DNA of 64,000 bases from positions 1 to 64,000 of the forward strand of contig CAILKP010000064.1 of NCBI GenBank assembly GCA_903834785.1, read 5' to 3'. Position numbers and translations under genes: made by a program. How positions within the stretch are numbered: position 1 is the stretch's first letter; each line of letters begins with the position of its first letter. Source of the DNA: an uncultured bacterium. Its GTDB lineage: Bacteria > Planctomycetota > Phycisphaerae > Phycisphaerales > UBA1924. This document shows positions 37,667 to 46,076 of the stretch, one piece after another. A model generated the notes under the pieces. The model saw only the letters and a list, made by a program, of their open reading frames with translations, did not search any database and was not told where the DNA came from.

Positions 37667-38629
37667 TCAGCCGAAGCGGCCGGTGACGTAGCTTTCGGTC
37701 TCGGGGAGCATGGGGTTCTGGAAGATGTCGGCGGTGGGGCCGTACTCAACCAGGCGGCCGAGGTAGAAGAAGGCAGTGTTATCGCTGACGCGGGCGGCCT
37801 GCTGCATGTTATGGGTGACGATGACCACGGTAATGCGACCGGCGATGGAGCGGATGAACTCCTCGATCTTGAGCGTGGCGATGGGGTCCAGGGCGGAGCA
37901 GGGCTCGTCCATGAGGAGGACTTCGGGCTCGGCGGCGATGGCGCGGGCGATGCACAGGCGCTGCTGCTGGCCGCCGGAGAGGCCCAGGGCGGAGCCCTTG
38001 AGGCGGTCCTTGACCTCCTCCCAGAGTGCCGCGGCGCGGAGGGCGGACTCGCAGGCATCGGCCAGGACGCTCTTGCGTTTCTCACCGTCGATTCGGAGGC
38101 CGTAGACGACGTTCTCGAAGATGCTCATCGGGAACGGGTTGGACTTCTGGAAGACCATGCCCAGGCGCTTGCGGAGGTTGATGACGTCCATCTTCGGGGC
38201 GTAGACATCGTCACCGGAGAGGGTCATTTTTCCGGCGACGCGGACACCGTCGATGAGATCGTTGAGGCGGTTGATGGAGCGGAGCAGGGTGCTCTTGCCG
38301 CAGCCGGAGGGGCCGATCATGGCGGTGACCTTGCTGCGCGGGAAGCCCATGGTGACACCGTGTAGGGCCTTGTTCTGGCTGTACCACAGCTGGAAGTCGT
38401 CAACTTTTACGATGTGATCGGCCTTGAGCAGCGACGGATGCACGGCGGAGGTGACGGGCTTGCCGGCCTTGATCGCGTCGATGAAGGATGTGGCGGACTG
38501 CTCGGGGGAAGCAATACCGACGACAGGGCGGCTGACAAGGGGCATCGCGGACATGCTCGGCTCCGTGGCGGGGGCAGCGGCCGGAGCGGCGGTGCCTGGC
38601 GAGGTCGGGCTGGTGGGGGCGGGCGTCAT
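37667..38629 (-). CDS. pstB: Phosphate ABC transporter ATP-binding protein PstB
   Basis: A 320-residue ATPase that powers phosphate import. Walker A is GPSGCGKST, the signature is LSGGQQQRL, and Walker B with the D-loop is [13 protein letters not shown]; the H-loop is in VIVTHNM. The core (about 70-320) is of normal length. A 70-residue Ala/Pro/Thr-rich N-terminal extension precedes it, which is unusual for PstB; an internal start (for example MSAMPL) is possible. It is the last gene of pstSCAB; phoU does not follow. Confidence 0.95.
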   Translation of the reverse strand: MTPAPTSPTSPGTAAPAAAPATEPSMSAMPLVSRPVVGIASPEQSATSFIDAIKAGKPVTSAVHPSLLKADHIVKVDDFQLWYSQNKALHGVTMGFPRSKVTAMIGPSGCGKSTLLRSINRLNDLIDGVRVAGKMTLSGDDVYAPKMDVINLRKRLGMVFQKSNPFPMSIFENVVYGLRIDGEKRKSVLADACESALRAAALWEEVKDRLKGSALGLSGGQQQRLCIARAIAAEPEVLLMDEPCSALDPIATLKIEEFIRSIAGRITVVIVTHNMQQAARVSDNTAFFYLGRLVEYGPTADIFQNPMLPETESYVTGRFG

Positions 38630-38686
38630 TGGGGTGCGTGGGCGGCGAGCAGTGAGGACGGAAAGGCCGGAAAACGAGGCTGAAAA

Positions 38687-39568
38687 TCAGGAAACCTGAA
38701 ACTTACGGACGGAGCGATGGGCAACGTAGCGGATCAGCATGTTGAGCACGAACAGAATGGCGATGAGCACGAGCATGCCGCCCCAGGCCATCTGCTTTTC
38801 CTTCTCGTAGGGGCCGGTGGCGTAGGTGTAGATCTGTGCGGTCAGGGAGGGGAAGGGCTGGGACGGGTCCATGGTCAGGAAGCGGCTGCCCAGGGCGGTG
38901 AACAGGAGGGGAGCGGTCTCTCCGGCGACACGAGCGAGGGCGAGCATGACGCCGGTGATGACCGAGCCGGTGGCGGCCGGGAGGATGACGCGGAGGATGG
39001 TCTGGGCTTTGGTTGCGCCGAGGCCGAGGGATCCTTCGCGGTAGCTGCCGGGGACCAGACGGAGCATTTCCTCCGTGGTGCGGGCGACGATGGGGACCAT
39101 GATGAAGGCGAGTGCTGCGGCGCCAGCGTAGCCGCTGTACTTGATGTCGAAGAGGCGGTTCATCGGGACGACGAGCAGCTCGTAGCCGACGATACCGACG
39201 ACGATGCTTGGGAGACCGGAAAGAACATCGGCGGTGAAGCGAACAGCGGAGTTGAGGCGGCCGCTGTCATCGGCGTATTCGGACAGATAGACGCCGGCAA
39301 GAATTCCCACGGGGACACCGACCAGCGAGGCCATGCCCAGGAGCATGAGTGTTCCGACGATGGCGTGCTTCATTCCACCGGGATCGTTGGGATCGCCGGT
39401 GGCGACGCGGGTGAAGAAATCGAGGCTGATCGACGAGATGCCGATGCTGACGAGGTAGCCGGTGATGAGGATCAGCACGCCGACGATGACAAAGGAAGCA
39501 ACCGTGCAGATGAGGTAGAGCACGTTGCTGGTGACGCGGGCAGTCGGGTTGTCGCGGCGGGCGGGCAT
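38687..39568 (-). CDS. pstA: Phosphate ABC transporter permease PstA
   Basis: A 293-residue inner-membrane permease with six predicted helices. The EAA cytoplasmic loop is at GSLGLGATKAQTILRVILPAA. It pairs with PstC to form the phosphate channel. It lies 47 bases after pstC and 57 before pstB in the same transcriptional direction. Confidence 0.95.
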   Translation of the reverse strand: MPARRDNPTARVTSNVLYLICTVASFVIVGVLILITGYLVSIGISSISLDFFTRVATGDPNDPGGMKHAIVGTLMLLGMASLVGVPVGILAGVYLSEYADDSGRLNSAVRFTADVLSGLPSIVVGIVGYELLVVPMNRLFDIKYSGYAGAAALAFIMVPIVARTTEEMLRLVPGSYREGSLGLGATKAQTILRVILPAATGSVITGVMLALARVAGETAPLLFTALGSRFLTMDPSQPFPSLTAQIYTYATGPYEKEKQMAWGGMLVLIAILFVLNMLIRYVAHRSVRKFQVS

Positions 39569-39615
39569 GGTGGTGGAGCGGCGTCGGGCTGGGAGGCGAG
39601 AAGGGAAGAGAAGGA

Positions 39616-40746
39616 TCAGTGTGCGCCGCTAGTACGGGAGTTTTTTCCGACAACCAGATAGCGAGCGACGATGTTGAAAAGCAGCGACATGACCAGCAGA
39701 ATGAGGGCGACGTAGAGGAGGGCCGAGCCGTGGAGGCCATCGGTGGCCTCAGCAAACTCGTTGGCCAGGAGGCTGGCCATGGTCTGGGCGGGGGCGAGGG
39801 GGGAAAGAACGATCTGGTTGTTGTTGCCGATGACCATGGTGACGGCCATGGTCTCGCCGGCGGCACGGGCCAGACCGAGCATGACGGCGCCGAAGAGGCC
39901 GGCGCGGCCGTAGCGGAGCATTTCAACGCAGCTCTGCCACCAGGTGGCGCCCATGGCCAGCGAGCCTTCGATCTGGGCGCGGGGGACGTTCTTGAGCACG
40001 TCGCGGCTGACGGCGGTGATGATGGGCAGGATCATGATGCCGAGCACCAAGCCGCCGCAGAGCATGTCGCGGCCGGCGGCGGGCAACTGGCGGCGCACGG
40101 TTGCTCCGGCGATTTCAACATCCTGAAAGAACATCCAGCTCAGGAACGGCACCTTGCCGAGCGTGGAGATGAGGGCCGGCTCGACGGTTGTGGCCAGGAA
40201 AGGGGCCAGGACGAAGAGGCCCCACAGGCCGTAGGCCAGACTGGGGATGGCAGCCAGGAACTCAATGAGGAAGGAGAGCGGGCCGGCGATTTTGATCTTC
40301 GGCGCGACACGGACGATGAACAGGGCGGCGGCAAAACTGAAGGGGACGGCGAAGATCAGGGCCAGCATCGCACTGACGGCGGTGCCGTAGAGCACGGGAA
40401 GGGCACCGAAGCTGGGCGGCTCGATCGTGGTGACATTTTCACCGTCTTTCTGGATGATCTTGCCGGCGGCATCACGGACTGGAATCTCCAGTTCGTTTGC
40501 CCGCCACTCTGAGGAGACCAGGAACCCTGCACCGAATCGATGGACGGCGGGCCAGGCCTGAATGAGCAGGACGCTGACCGGCAGGATCAGCATGAGGAGG
40601 ATGGTGGCAGCTGCGCCGCGGCAGGCCCACCGCAGGCCAGAATCCACAAAGCGAGAGATACCGGAGGCTGGCGGACGGTGACGCGCTGGGCGTGGAGATC
40701 CGGCGAGGGTTGCTGCGGTCGCCGTTTCCATGCTCAGGCCCGACAT
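39616..40746 (-). CDS. pstC: Phosphate ABC transporter permease PstC
   Basis: A 376-residue inner-membrane permease. The first helix (about 40-65) and a long periplasmic loop (about 66-125) precede the conserved permease domain with the EAA loop GSLAMGATWWQSCVEMLRYGRAG. It forms the channel with PstA. A hairpin separates it from pstS, which may set a higher level for the binding protein. Confidence 0.94.
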   Translation of the reverse strand: MSGLSMETATAATLAGSPRPARHRPPASGISRFVDSGLRWACRGAAATILLMLILPVSVLLIQAWPAVHRFGAGFLVSSEWRANELEIPVRDAAGKIIQKDGENVTTIEPPSFGALPVLYGTAVSAMLALIFAVPFSFAAALFIVRVAPKIKIAGPLSFLIEFLAAIPSLAYGLWGLFVLAPFLATTVEPALISTLGKVPFLSWMFFQDVEIAGATVRRQLPAAGRDMLCGGLVLGIMILPIITAVSRDVLKNVPRAQIEGSLAMGATWWQSCVEMLRYGRAGLFGAVMLGLARAAGETMAVTMVIGNNNQIVLSPLAPAQTMASLLANEFAEATDGLHGSALLYVALILLVMSLLFNIVARYLVVGKNSRTSGAH

Positions 40747-40850
40747 TCGCGTGCGCTCCGCTCTGGTAAAGGCCTGGGGCTGGCCAGCCGCAGACGGGGA
40801 ACCATGTGGCTGGGATCAACAGTGCAAGGACGGTTGATCGCTCAAGAAAC

Positions 40851-40878
40851 GGACCGGAGGCCGTCAGGCCACCGGTCC
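40851..40878 (-). terminator. Hairpin between pstS and pstC
   Basis: GGACCGG-A-GGCC pairs with GGCC-A-CCGGTCC around GTCA, with one A-A mismatch. On the minus strand it is followed by GTTTCTTGAG. It fits a partial terminator or mRNA-stabilising structure that raises PstS over the membrane components. Confidence 0.5.
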
Positions 40879-40968
40879 GAGGATAGCTGGTTCACGCGCC
40901 GGTCGACCGGGGGAGCGGCCGGATCGGGCGTTGCTGAGCCAGTGGCCGCCAGAGCGGCCGCAGACAGA

Positions 40969-42015
40969 TTACTTGCCGCCGAACTTGGCGTTGTTCAGGG
41001 CGTCGAGGGACTTGGTGGCGACGGATGCGGACAGGGGGGCGTAGTCCATCTCTCCGGCGAGCTTCTGACCGTCGGTCAGGGTCCACTTCAGGAAGCCGGT
41101 CAAGGCCTTGGCCTCATCGGCAGACTTGACGCTGGCCAGGTCGGCGTGGACGACGATGTAGGTGAAGGCAGCGATCGGGAAGGCGGCCTCGCCCGGCTGG
41201 TTCCAGATGTCAGCGGCCAGGATGTTGCCCTTGAGCTGGCTGACAGCGCCCTCGCCGGCGGCGGAGACGGCGGCGGCGGAGCACTTGATGAACTTGCCGG
41301 CGGCGTTGCGGACGAGGCCGTTGGCGAGCTTGTTCTGGACGGCGTAGTTGAACTCGACGTAGCCGATGGCGCCGGCGGTCTGCTGGACGACGGCGGCGAC
41401 GCCCTCGTTGCCCTTGCCACCTTGGCCGACGGGCCACTTGACCTGCTTACCGGTACCGATCGCGGTCTTGTAACCCTCGCTCTGGGTGGCGAGGTAGTTG
41501 GTCCAAACGAAGGTGGTGCCCGAACCGTCGGTGCGGTAGGCCGGGGTGATGGCCAGATCGGGGAGCTTCTCGTCGGGGTTCAGCGCGGCGATCTTGGCAT
41601 CGTTCCACTTGCTGATCTTGCCCAGGTAGATGTCGGCGAGGATCTCGCCGGTGAACTTGAGGTCGCCCTTGAGGCCGGGGACGTTGTAAGCCGGAACGAC
41701 AGCGCCGCCGACGGTCGGGAACTGAATGACCTTGGACTCGCCGCCCATGGCCTCGATTTCCTTCTTGTTCAGCGGGGCATCGGTGGCGCCGAAGGCGACG
41801 GTCTTGTCGGTGATGGCCTTGATGCCGCCGCCGGAGCCGATTGACTGGTAGTCAATCTGCACGGTGGGGTTGGCCTTCTGGTACTCGGCCACCCACTTCT
41901 TGTAGATGGGGGCGGGGAAGGTGGCGCCGGCGCCAGCGAGACGAACGTTCTCAGCGGCGATGGCGAAGGTGGCGGTGAGGCCGAGGGCGACGAGACCGAC
42001 GATGGACTTCTTCAT
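40969..42015 (-). CDS. pstS: Phosphate-binding protein PstS
   Basis: A 348-residue periplasmic binding protein. The signal peptide (about 1-21, ending AIAAE) precedes the family's opening LAGAGATFPAPIYKKWV. Phosphate-contacting elements include SIGSGGGIKAI, FGATDAPL and RTDGSGTTFVWTNYL. It delivers phosphate to PstC-PstA. AGGAG lies six bases before the ATG. A direct repeat resembling a Pho box lies about 110 bases upstream. Confidence 0.96.
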   Translation of the reverse strand: MKKSIVGLVALGLTATFAIAAENVRLAGAGATFPAPIYKKWVAEYQKANPTVQIDYQSIGSGGGIKAITDKTVAFGATDAPLNKKEIEAMGGESKVIQFPTVGGAVVPAYNVPGLKGDLKFTGEILADIYLGKISKWNDAKIAALNPDEKLPDLAITPAYRTDGSGTTFVWTNYLATQSEGYKTAIGTGKQVKWPVGQGGKGNEGVAAVVQQTAGAIGYVEFNYAVQNKLANGLVRNAAGKFIKCSAAAVSAAGEGAVSQLKGNILAADIWNQPGEAAFPIAAFTYIVVHADLASVKSADEAKALTGFLKWTLTDGQKLAGEMDYAPLSASVATKSLDALNNAKFGGK

Positions 42016-42125
42016 AAATGCTCCTAAAAAACCTGCATATTCAGCACGCGGTGGGATTCACTGCGGATCCGACATTCGGACACCACAAGTCTTGGAGGGG
42101 TTTTCGCCTTGCTCGACTTTTGGAT

Positions 42126-42143
42126 CATGAAGACTGCGTGAAG
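42126..42143 (-). promoter_or_regulatory. Candidate Pho box upstream of pstS
   Basis: On the minus strand CTTCACG-CAGT-CTTCATG is a pair of 7-base direct repeats with a 4-base spacer, the geometry of PhoB sites (classically CTGTCAT-N4-CTGTCA). The sequence differs from the enterobacterial consensus but TTCA(C/T) repeats occur in other phyla. Only position and spacing support it. Confidence 0.35.
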
Positions 42144-42149
42144 CGTCTT

Positions 42150-42179
42150 AACATATACCTTTCATAAAACGAACACCAA
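42150..42179 (-). promoter_or_regulatory. Candidate pstS promoter
   Basis: On the minus strand TTGGTG (42174-42179) lies 16 bases before TATATG (42152-42157), or 18 before TATGTT (42150-42155), in a locally AT-rich stretch. If used, the candidate Pho box would be at the transcription start rather than upstream, so the two assignments are in tension. Confidence 0.3.
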
Positions 42180-42351
42180 CAGAGCCGTGATGATGGGAGG
42201 CGGATTTCGAACCGCAAGCGGGGTTCCTGCGTTACTGGCGAGGGTGCAGCACGACCGTTCTTGTGGGTGCTAGCATCTGCTATCTTGTGGAATGGGGCGG
42301 GATGGGGACCTTGAACCAAGGTTTGGCCAGGCGACGACAGGAGCCCCTTTC

Positions 42352-43140
42352 GTGTCCAGCAATACCGAATCCGCATCGAAAACAACCGCAAATGCATCGA
42401 ATGCCGCTCTTACTGCGGCGAATCTGTCGAAGTCTTTCGGCGGCTATCAGGCCGTAGTTGACGTGAGCTTCTCACTGCCCAAGGGGCAGTTGGTGGCGTT
42501 CCTTGGGCCGAACGGTGCGGGCAAGTCGACGACGATGCGGATGCTGACGGGGTTCTTGACCCCCACTGCTGGCCGCGCTGAGGTGTGCGGGATGGACGTG
42601 GTGGAGCGGCGGGTGGAGGTTGCCGCGAAGATTGGGTATCTCCCCGAATCCGGGGCGTTGTACGGGGACATGACGCCGGTGCAACTGCTGCGGTTCTTTG
42701 GCAGTGCGCGGGGGATGAGCGGGAGCAAGCTGGACAGCCGCGTGGATGCGGCGCTGGAGCAGTGCCGACTGACGGAGGTGACGGGCAAGCCGATCGGCAA
42801 GCTGTCGCGCGGGTACCGCCAGCGCGTGGGGCTGGCGCAGGCGATTCTGCACGAGCCGGAGGTGCTGATCCTTGACGAGCCGACGGCCGGCCTGGACCCG
42901 AACCAGGTGGACCAGGTGCGGCTGCTGCTCAAATCGCTGGCCAAGGAGCGGACGGTGCTGCTGTCGACGCACATTCTCACTGAGGTCCGGGCGCTGGCCG
43001 ACCGGATCCTGATGATCCATCGCGGGCGGCTGGTGCATGACGGGCCGGCAGGATCGCTGGGAGCGACGGAGACGGAGATGGAGCGGCGGTTTAAGGAGTT
43101 GACGCGGGATGCGGCGATGGCCGGGGCTGCCGCGGGGTGA
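42352..43140 (+). CDS. ABC transporter ATP-binding protein (GldA-like)
   Basis: A 262-residue ATPase. Walker A is GPNGAGKST, the signature region LSRGYRQRVGLAQ, and Walker B and D-loop VLILDEPTAGLDP. It belongs to the export-type ATPases (CcmA/GldA group). I start at the GTG at 42352, preceded by AGGAG at eight bases; the frame is open 20 codons upstream. The fused GldF-GldG permease gene follows 115 bases later, and a DUF4340 gene after that, forming one transport unit. Confidence 0.88.
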   Translation: MSSNTESASKTTANASNAALTAANLSKSFGGYQAVVDVSFSLPKGQLVAFLGPNGAGKSTTMRMLTGFLTPTAGRAEVCGMDVVERRVEVAAKIGYLPESGALYGDMTPVQLLRFFGSARGMSGSKLDSRVDAALEQCRLTEVTGKPIGKLSRGYRQRVGLAQAILHEPEVLILDEPTAGLDPNQVDQVRLLLKSLAKERTVLLSTHILTEVRALADRILMIHRGRLVHDGPAGSLGATETEMERRFKELTRDAAMAGAAAG

Positions 43141-43255
43141 ACGGGGCCGGGGAGGGGGCGGCGTGAAGCAGGAGGGCGTGGGGTGAACCGAACTGAACCG
43201 AGTGCCTGCCGGGGAGAGCCCCGGCACGGCGAACCTTGCTAGAGAAGGCCTGCAC

Positions 43256-45976
43256 ATGAATCTGACTGTGATCCGGTCCGTGTTTCGCAAAGAGCTGGTT
43301 GGGTATTTCTCAAACCCGACGGGGTACGTGTTCATCACGCTGTTTGTGTTTCTGTCCGGCGTGGCGGCGTTCTGGACTGAGGCGTTCTTTGTGCGGAATC
43401 TGGCGAATCTGGACCAGCTTAACGGGTACTTCCCGGTGCTGCTGCTGATGCTGATTCCGGCGATCACGATGGCCTCGTGGGCCGAGGAGCGCAAGAGCGG
43501 GACCGACGAACTGCTGATGACGCTGCCGGCGACCGAGGGCGAGGTGCTGCTGGGCAAGTATCTGGGGTGCGTGGCGATTTACACGGTGTGCCTGCTGTTT
43601 GCGATGTCGCACATCGTGGTGCTGGCGTTTCTGGGCAGCCCGGATCTTGGACTGATGGTTTCGACGTATCTTGGGTATTGGCTGGCGGGCGCGGCACTGT
43701 GCGGGGTGGGGCTGTTTGCCTCGGTGATCTCGGCAAGCCCGACGATTTCGTTCATTCTGTGTGCGCTGACGTGCGGCGTGTTTGTGGCCATCGGGCTGAT
43801 CGGCGAGATCCTGCCGGCCAAGGGCGGGGCGGGGCTGACGGCGACGGATGTGCTGCGTGAAATGTCGCTGCCCCGGCGGATGGAGAACTTCGGCCGCGGC
43901 GTGGTGGATCCGTCGGACGTGGTGTACTTCGTGGGTGTGGGGCTGCTTGGCGTATGGCTGGCGACGCGGGTGGTGGCGGGGCGGCGGCACGCGGGCGGCG
44001 GGGGCAAGGGCAGCGAGGGCGGGGTGCACCTGCCGCTGCGAGGGGCGGCGATTGCGACGGTGCTGCTGTGCGCGGTGATTCTGGCAGGCCGCACGGGCGT
44101 GCGGGCGGATGCGACGGCGGAACGGCTGTGGTCGGTCTCGCCGCAGACGGTGGAGCTGATCAACAAGCTGGATTCGACGCGGCCGATCATTGTGCAGGCG
44201 TTTGTGTCGCCGAAGGTGCCGCCGGCGCTGGTGCAGTCTCGCGAGACGCTGCTGGGGCTGCTGCGGGAGCTGGAGGCGATCGGCCGTGGGCGGGTGCAGG
44301 TGCAGGTGACGATCACGGAGCCGAACACGGAGCAGGCACGGGATGCGGACCGGTCGTTTGGGATCAAGCCGCGGGCGCAGCTGAGTGAGGAGCGTGCGGG
44401 CGGGAGCATTCAGGAGGTGTTCCTGGGCGTGGCGGTCTCGGCGGCGGGCGGGGGCGACCCGGTGGTGGTGCCGTTTATGAGCCAGGGGTTGCCGGTGGAG
44501 TATGAGCTGGTGCGTGCGATCCGCGGCGCATCGCAGGAGACGCGGAAGACGATCGGCGTGCTGGATACTGAGGCGGCACTGTTTGCAAAGTTTGACTTCC
44601 AGACGATGCGGGCCGGGCAGGACTGGCCGATCATCGGCGAGCTGCGCAAGCAGTACCGGGTGCAGCGTGTGGCCAGCGGCACTGAGGTGCCCAAGGACGT
44701 GGACGTGCTGATTGTGGCGCAGCCCAGCACGATGAACCCGACTGAGTTTGAGCAGGTGATGAACTACGTCAAGGCGGGGCGGCCGGCGATTATTCTGGAG
44801 GATCCGTTCCCGCTGGTGAAGCCGGACATTGCGACGCTGGAACCGCGGAAGCCGGCGAACCCGATGATGGGCGGCGACCCGCGGGCGAGCCAGCCGAAGG
44901 CGGAGCTCAAGCCGCTGTGGGACCTGCTGGGGGCACGGGTTGTGCCCGACGCTGTGGTGTGGGACACGTACAACCCGCACCCGGTGCTGGCGCAGACGCC
45001 CAACGAGTTCATCTGGCTGAACCGGACGGCCAAGTGGGCGGCGTTGTCGGAGCCGATCAACCAGAGCGAGACGATCACCAGCGGGCTGCAGGAAGTGGTG
45101 CTGCTGTTCGGCGGGCGAATTGAGAAGGTGGATGTGAAGCCGGCGGCGCCGACGGACCCGAGCAAGACGGGCAACGCGGCACCGACGCCGGGCGGGCCGC
45201 AGCTGACCCCCCTGCTGCGATCGAGCCCGACGGCCGGGCAGATGGCCTACAGCCAGGTGCTGCAGCGGTCGTTCTTCGGGATGGCGTTTAATGAAAACCG
45301 TCGGCCGACGATGACGCGGACCGTGCAGACGATGGGTGCGCTGATTCGCGGCAAGTCCGGCGAGAGCGACGTGAATGTTGTGCTGCTGGCGGACCTGGAC
45401 ATGATCAGCCCGACGTTCTTTGAACTGCGGGAGCAGGGCTCGGGCTCGCTGAACCTTGAGTTTGACAATGTGACGCTGATCCTCAACGCGGTGGACGTGC
45501 TGGCGGGTGACAACTCGCTGCTGGATCTGCGCAAGAAGCGGCGTGTGTATCGCACGCTGGAAACGCTGGAGGAGAGACGGCAGGCGGGGCTCTCGGCGAC
45601 GAAGGAAGCCGAGCAGCTTGCCGAGACCGAAGCGCAGGCGAAGCTGGCGGAGGCGCAGGCCCGCGTTGAGGCGGAGGTGAAGAAGGTGCAGGACCGAACA
45701 GACCTGGATGACAACGGCAAGCGGGTGATGGCCGAGACGGTGCGCCGGACCGAGCAGCGGCGACTGGACGGCCAGTCCCGGCTGATTGAGGACCAGAAGC
45801 GCGAGAAACTGGAAGACGTGCGGCTGCAGACCAAGAGCCAGACGGAGCAGATCCAGACCGCGGTGCGGCTGATGGCGGTGGCCGCACCGCCGGTGCCGGT
45901 GATTGCCTTCGCGCTGTTTGTGATGGCGCGGCGGCGGACGCTGGAGCGGGAATCGGGCCGGAAGGAACGGTTCTGA
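43256..45976 (+). CDS. Fused ABC permease and GldG-like auxiliary protein
   Basis: A 906-residue membrane protein. Residues 1-250 are an ABC-2 permease with about six helices (GldF-like; FRKELVGYFSNPTGYVFITLF opening). After a further helix near 265-285, residues 290-770 form the GldG-type extracytoplasmic domain, with the VSPQTVELINKLDSTRPIIVQAF start and the long WGL-type glutamine-amidotransferase-like region. A coiled coil (about 780-870) and a final helix (about 875-895) end the protein. In Flavobacteria GldF and GldG are separate; here they are one chain. The same parts occur in non-gliding bacteria, so motility cannot be assumed. Confidence 0.87.
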   Translation: MNLTVIRSVFRKELVGYFSNPTGYVFITLFVFLSGVAAFWTEAFFVRNLANLDQLNGYFPVLLLMLIPAITMASWAEERKSGTDELLMTLPATEGEVLLGKYLGCVAIYTVCLLFAMSHIVVLAFLGSPDLGLMVSTYLGYWLAGAALCGVGLFASVISASPTISFILCALTCGVFVAIGLIGEILPAKGGAGLTATDVLREMSLPRRMENFGRGVVDPSDVVYFVGVGLLGVWLATRVVAGRRHAGGGGKGSEGGVHLPLRGAAIATVLLCAVILAGRTGVRADATAERLWSVSPQTVELINKLDSTRPIIVQAFVSPKVPPALVQSRETLLGLLRELEAIGRGRVQVQVTITEPNTEQARDADRSFGIKPRAQLSEERAGGSIQEVFLGVAVSAAGGGDPVVVPFMSQGLPVEYELVRAIRGASQETRKTIGVLDTEAALFAKFDFQTMRAGQDWPIIGELRKQYRVQRVASGTEVPKDVDVLIVAQPSTMNPTEFEQVMNYVKAGRPAIILEDPFPLVKPDIATLEPRKPANPMMGGDPRASQPKAELKPLWDLLGARVVPDAVVWDTYNPHPVLAQTPNEFIWLNRTAKWAALSEPINQSETITSGLQEVVLLFGGRIEKVDVKPAAPTDPSKTGNAAPTPGGPQLTPLLRSSPTAGQMAYSQVLQRSFFGMAFNENRRPTMTRTVQTMGALIRGKSGESDVNVVLLADLDMISPTFFELREQGSGSLNLEFDNVTLILNAVDVLAGDNSLLDLRKKRRVYRTLETLEERRQAGLSATKEAEQLAETEAQAKLAEAQARVEAEVKKVQDRTDLDDNGKRVMAETVRRTEQRRLDGQSRLIEDQKREKLEDVRLQTKSQTEQIQTAVRLMAVAAPPVPVIAFALFVMARRRTLERESGRKERF

Positions 45977-46076
45977 GGGCAAAGGGGTGGGAGAAGGTAA
46001 CGCTGGCGGGATGGGTTGGTGGTGACTGGAAATGAACACCCGCCGGGCAGATGAAGCCCGGGCATGCAACTGGACA

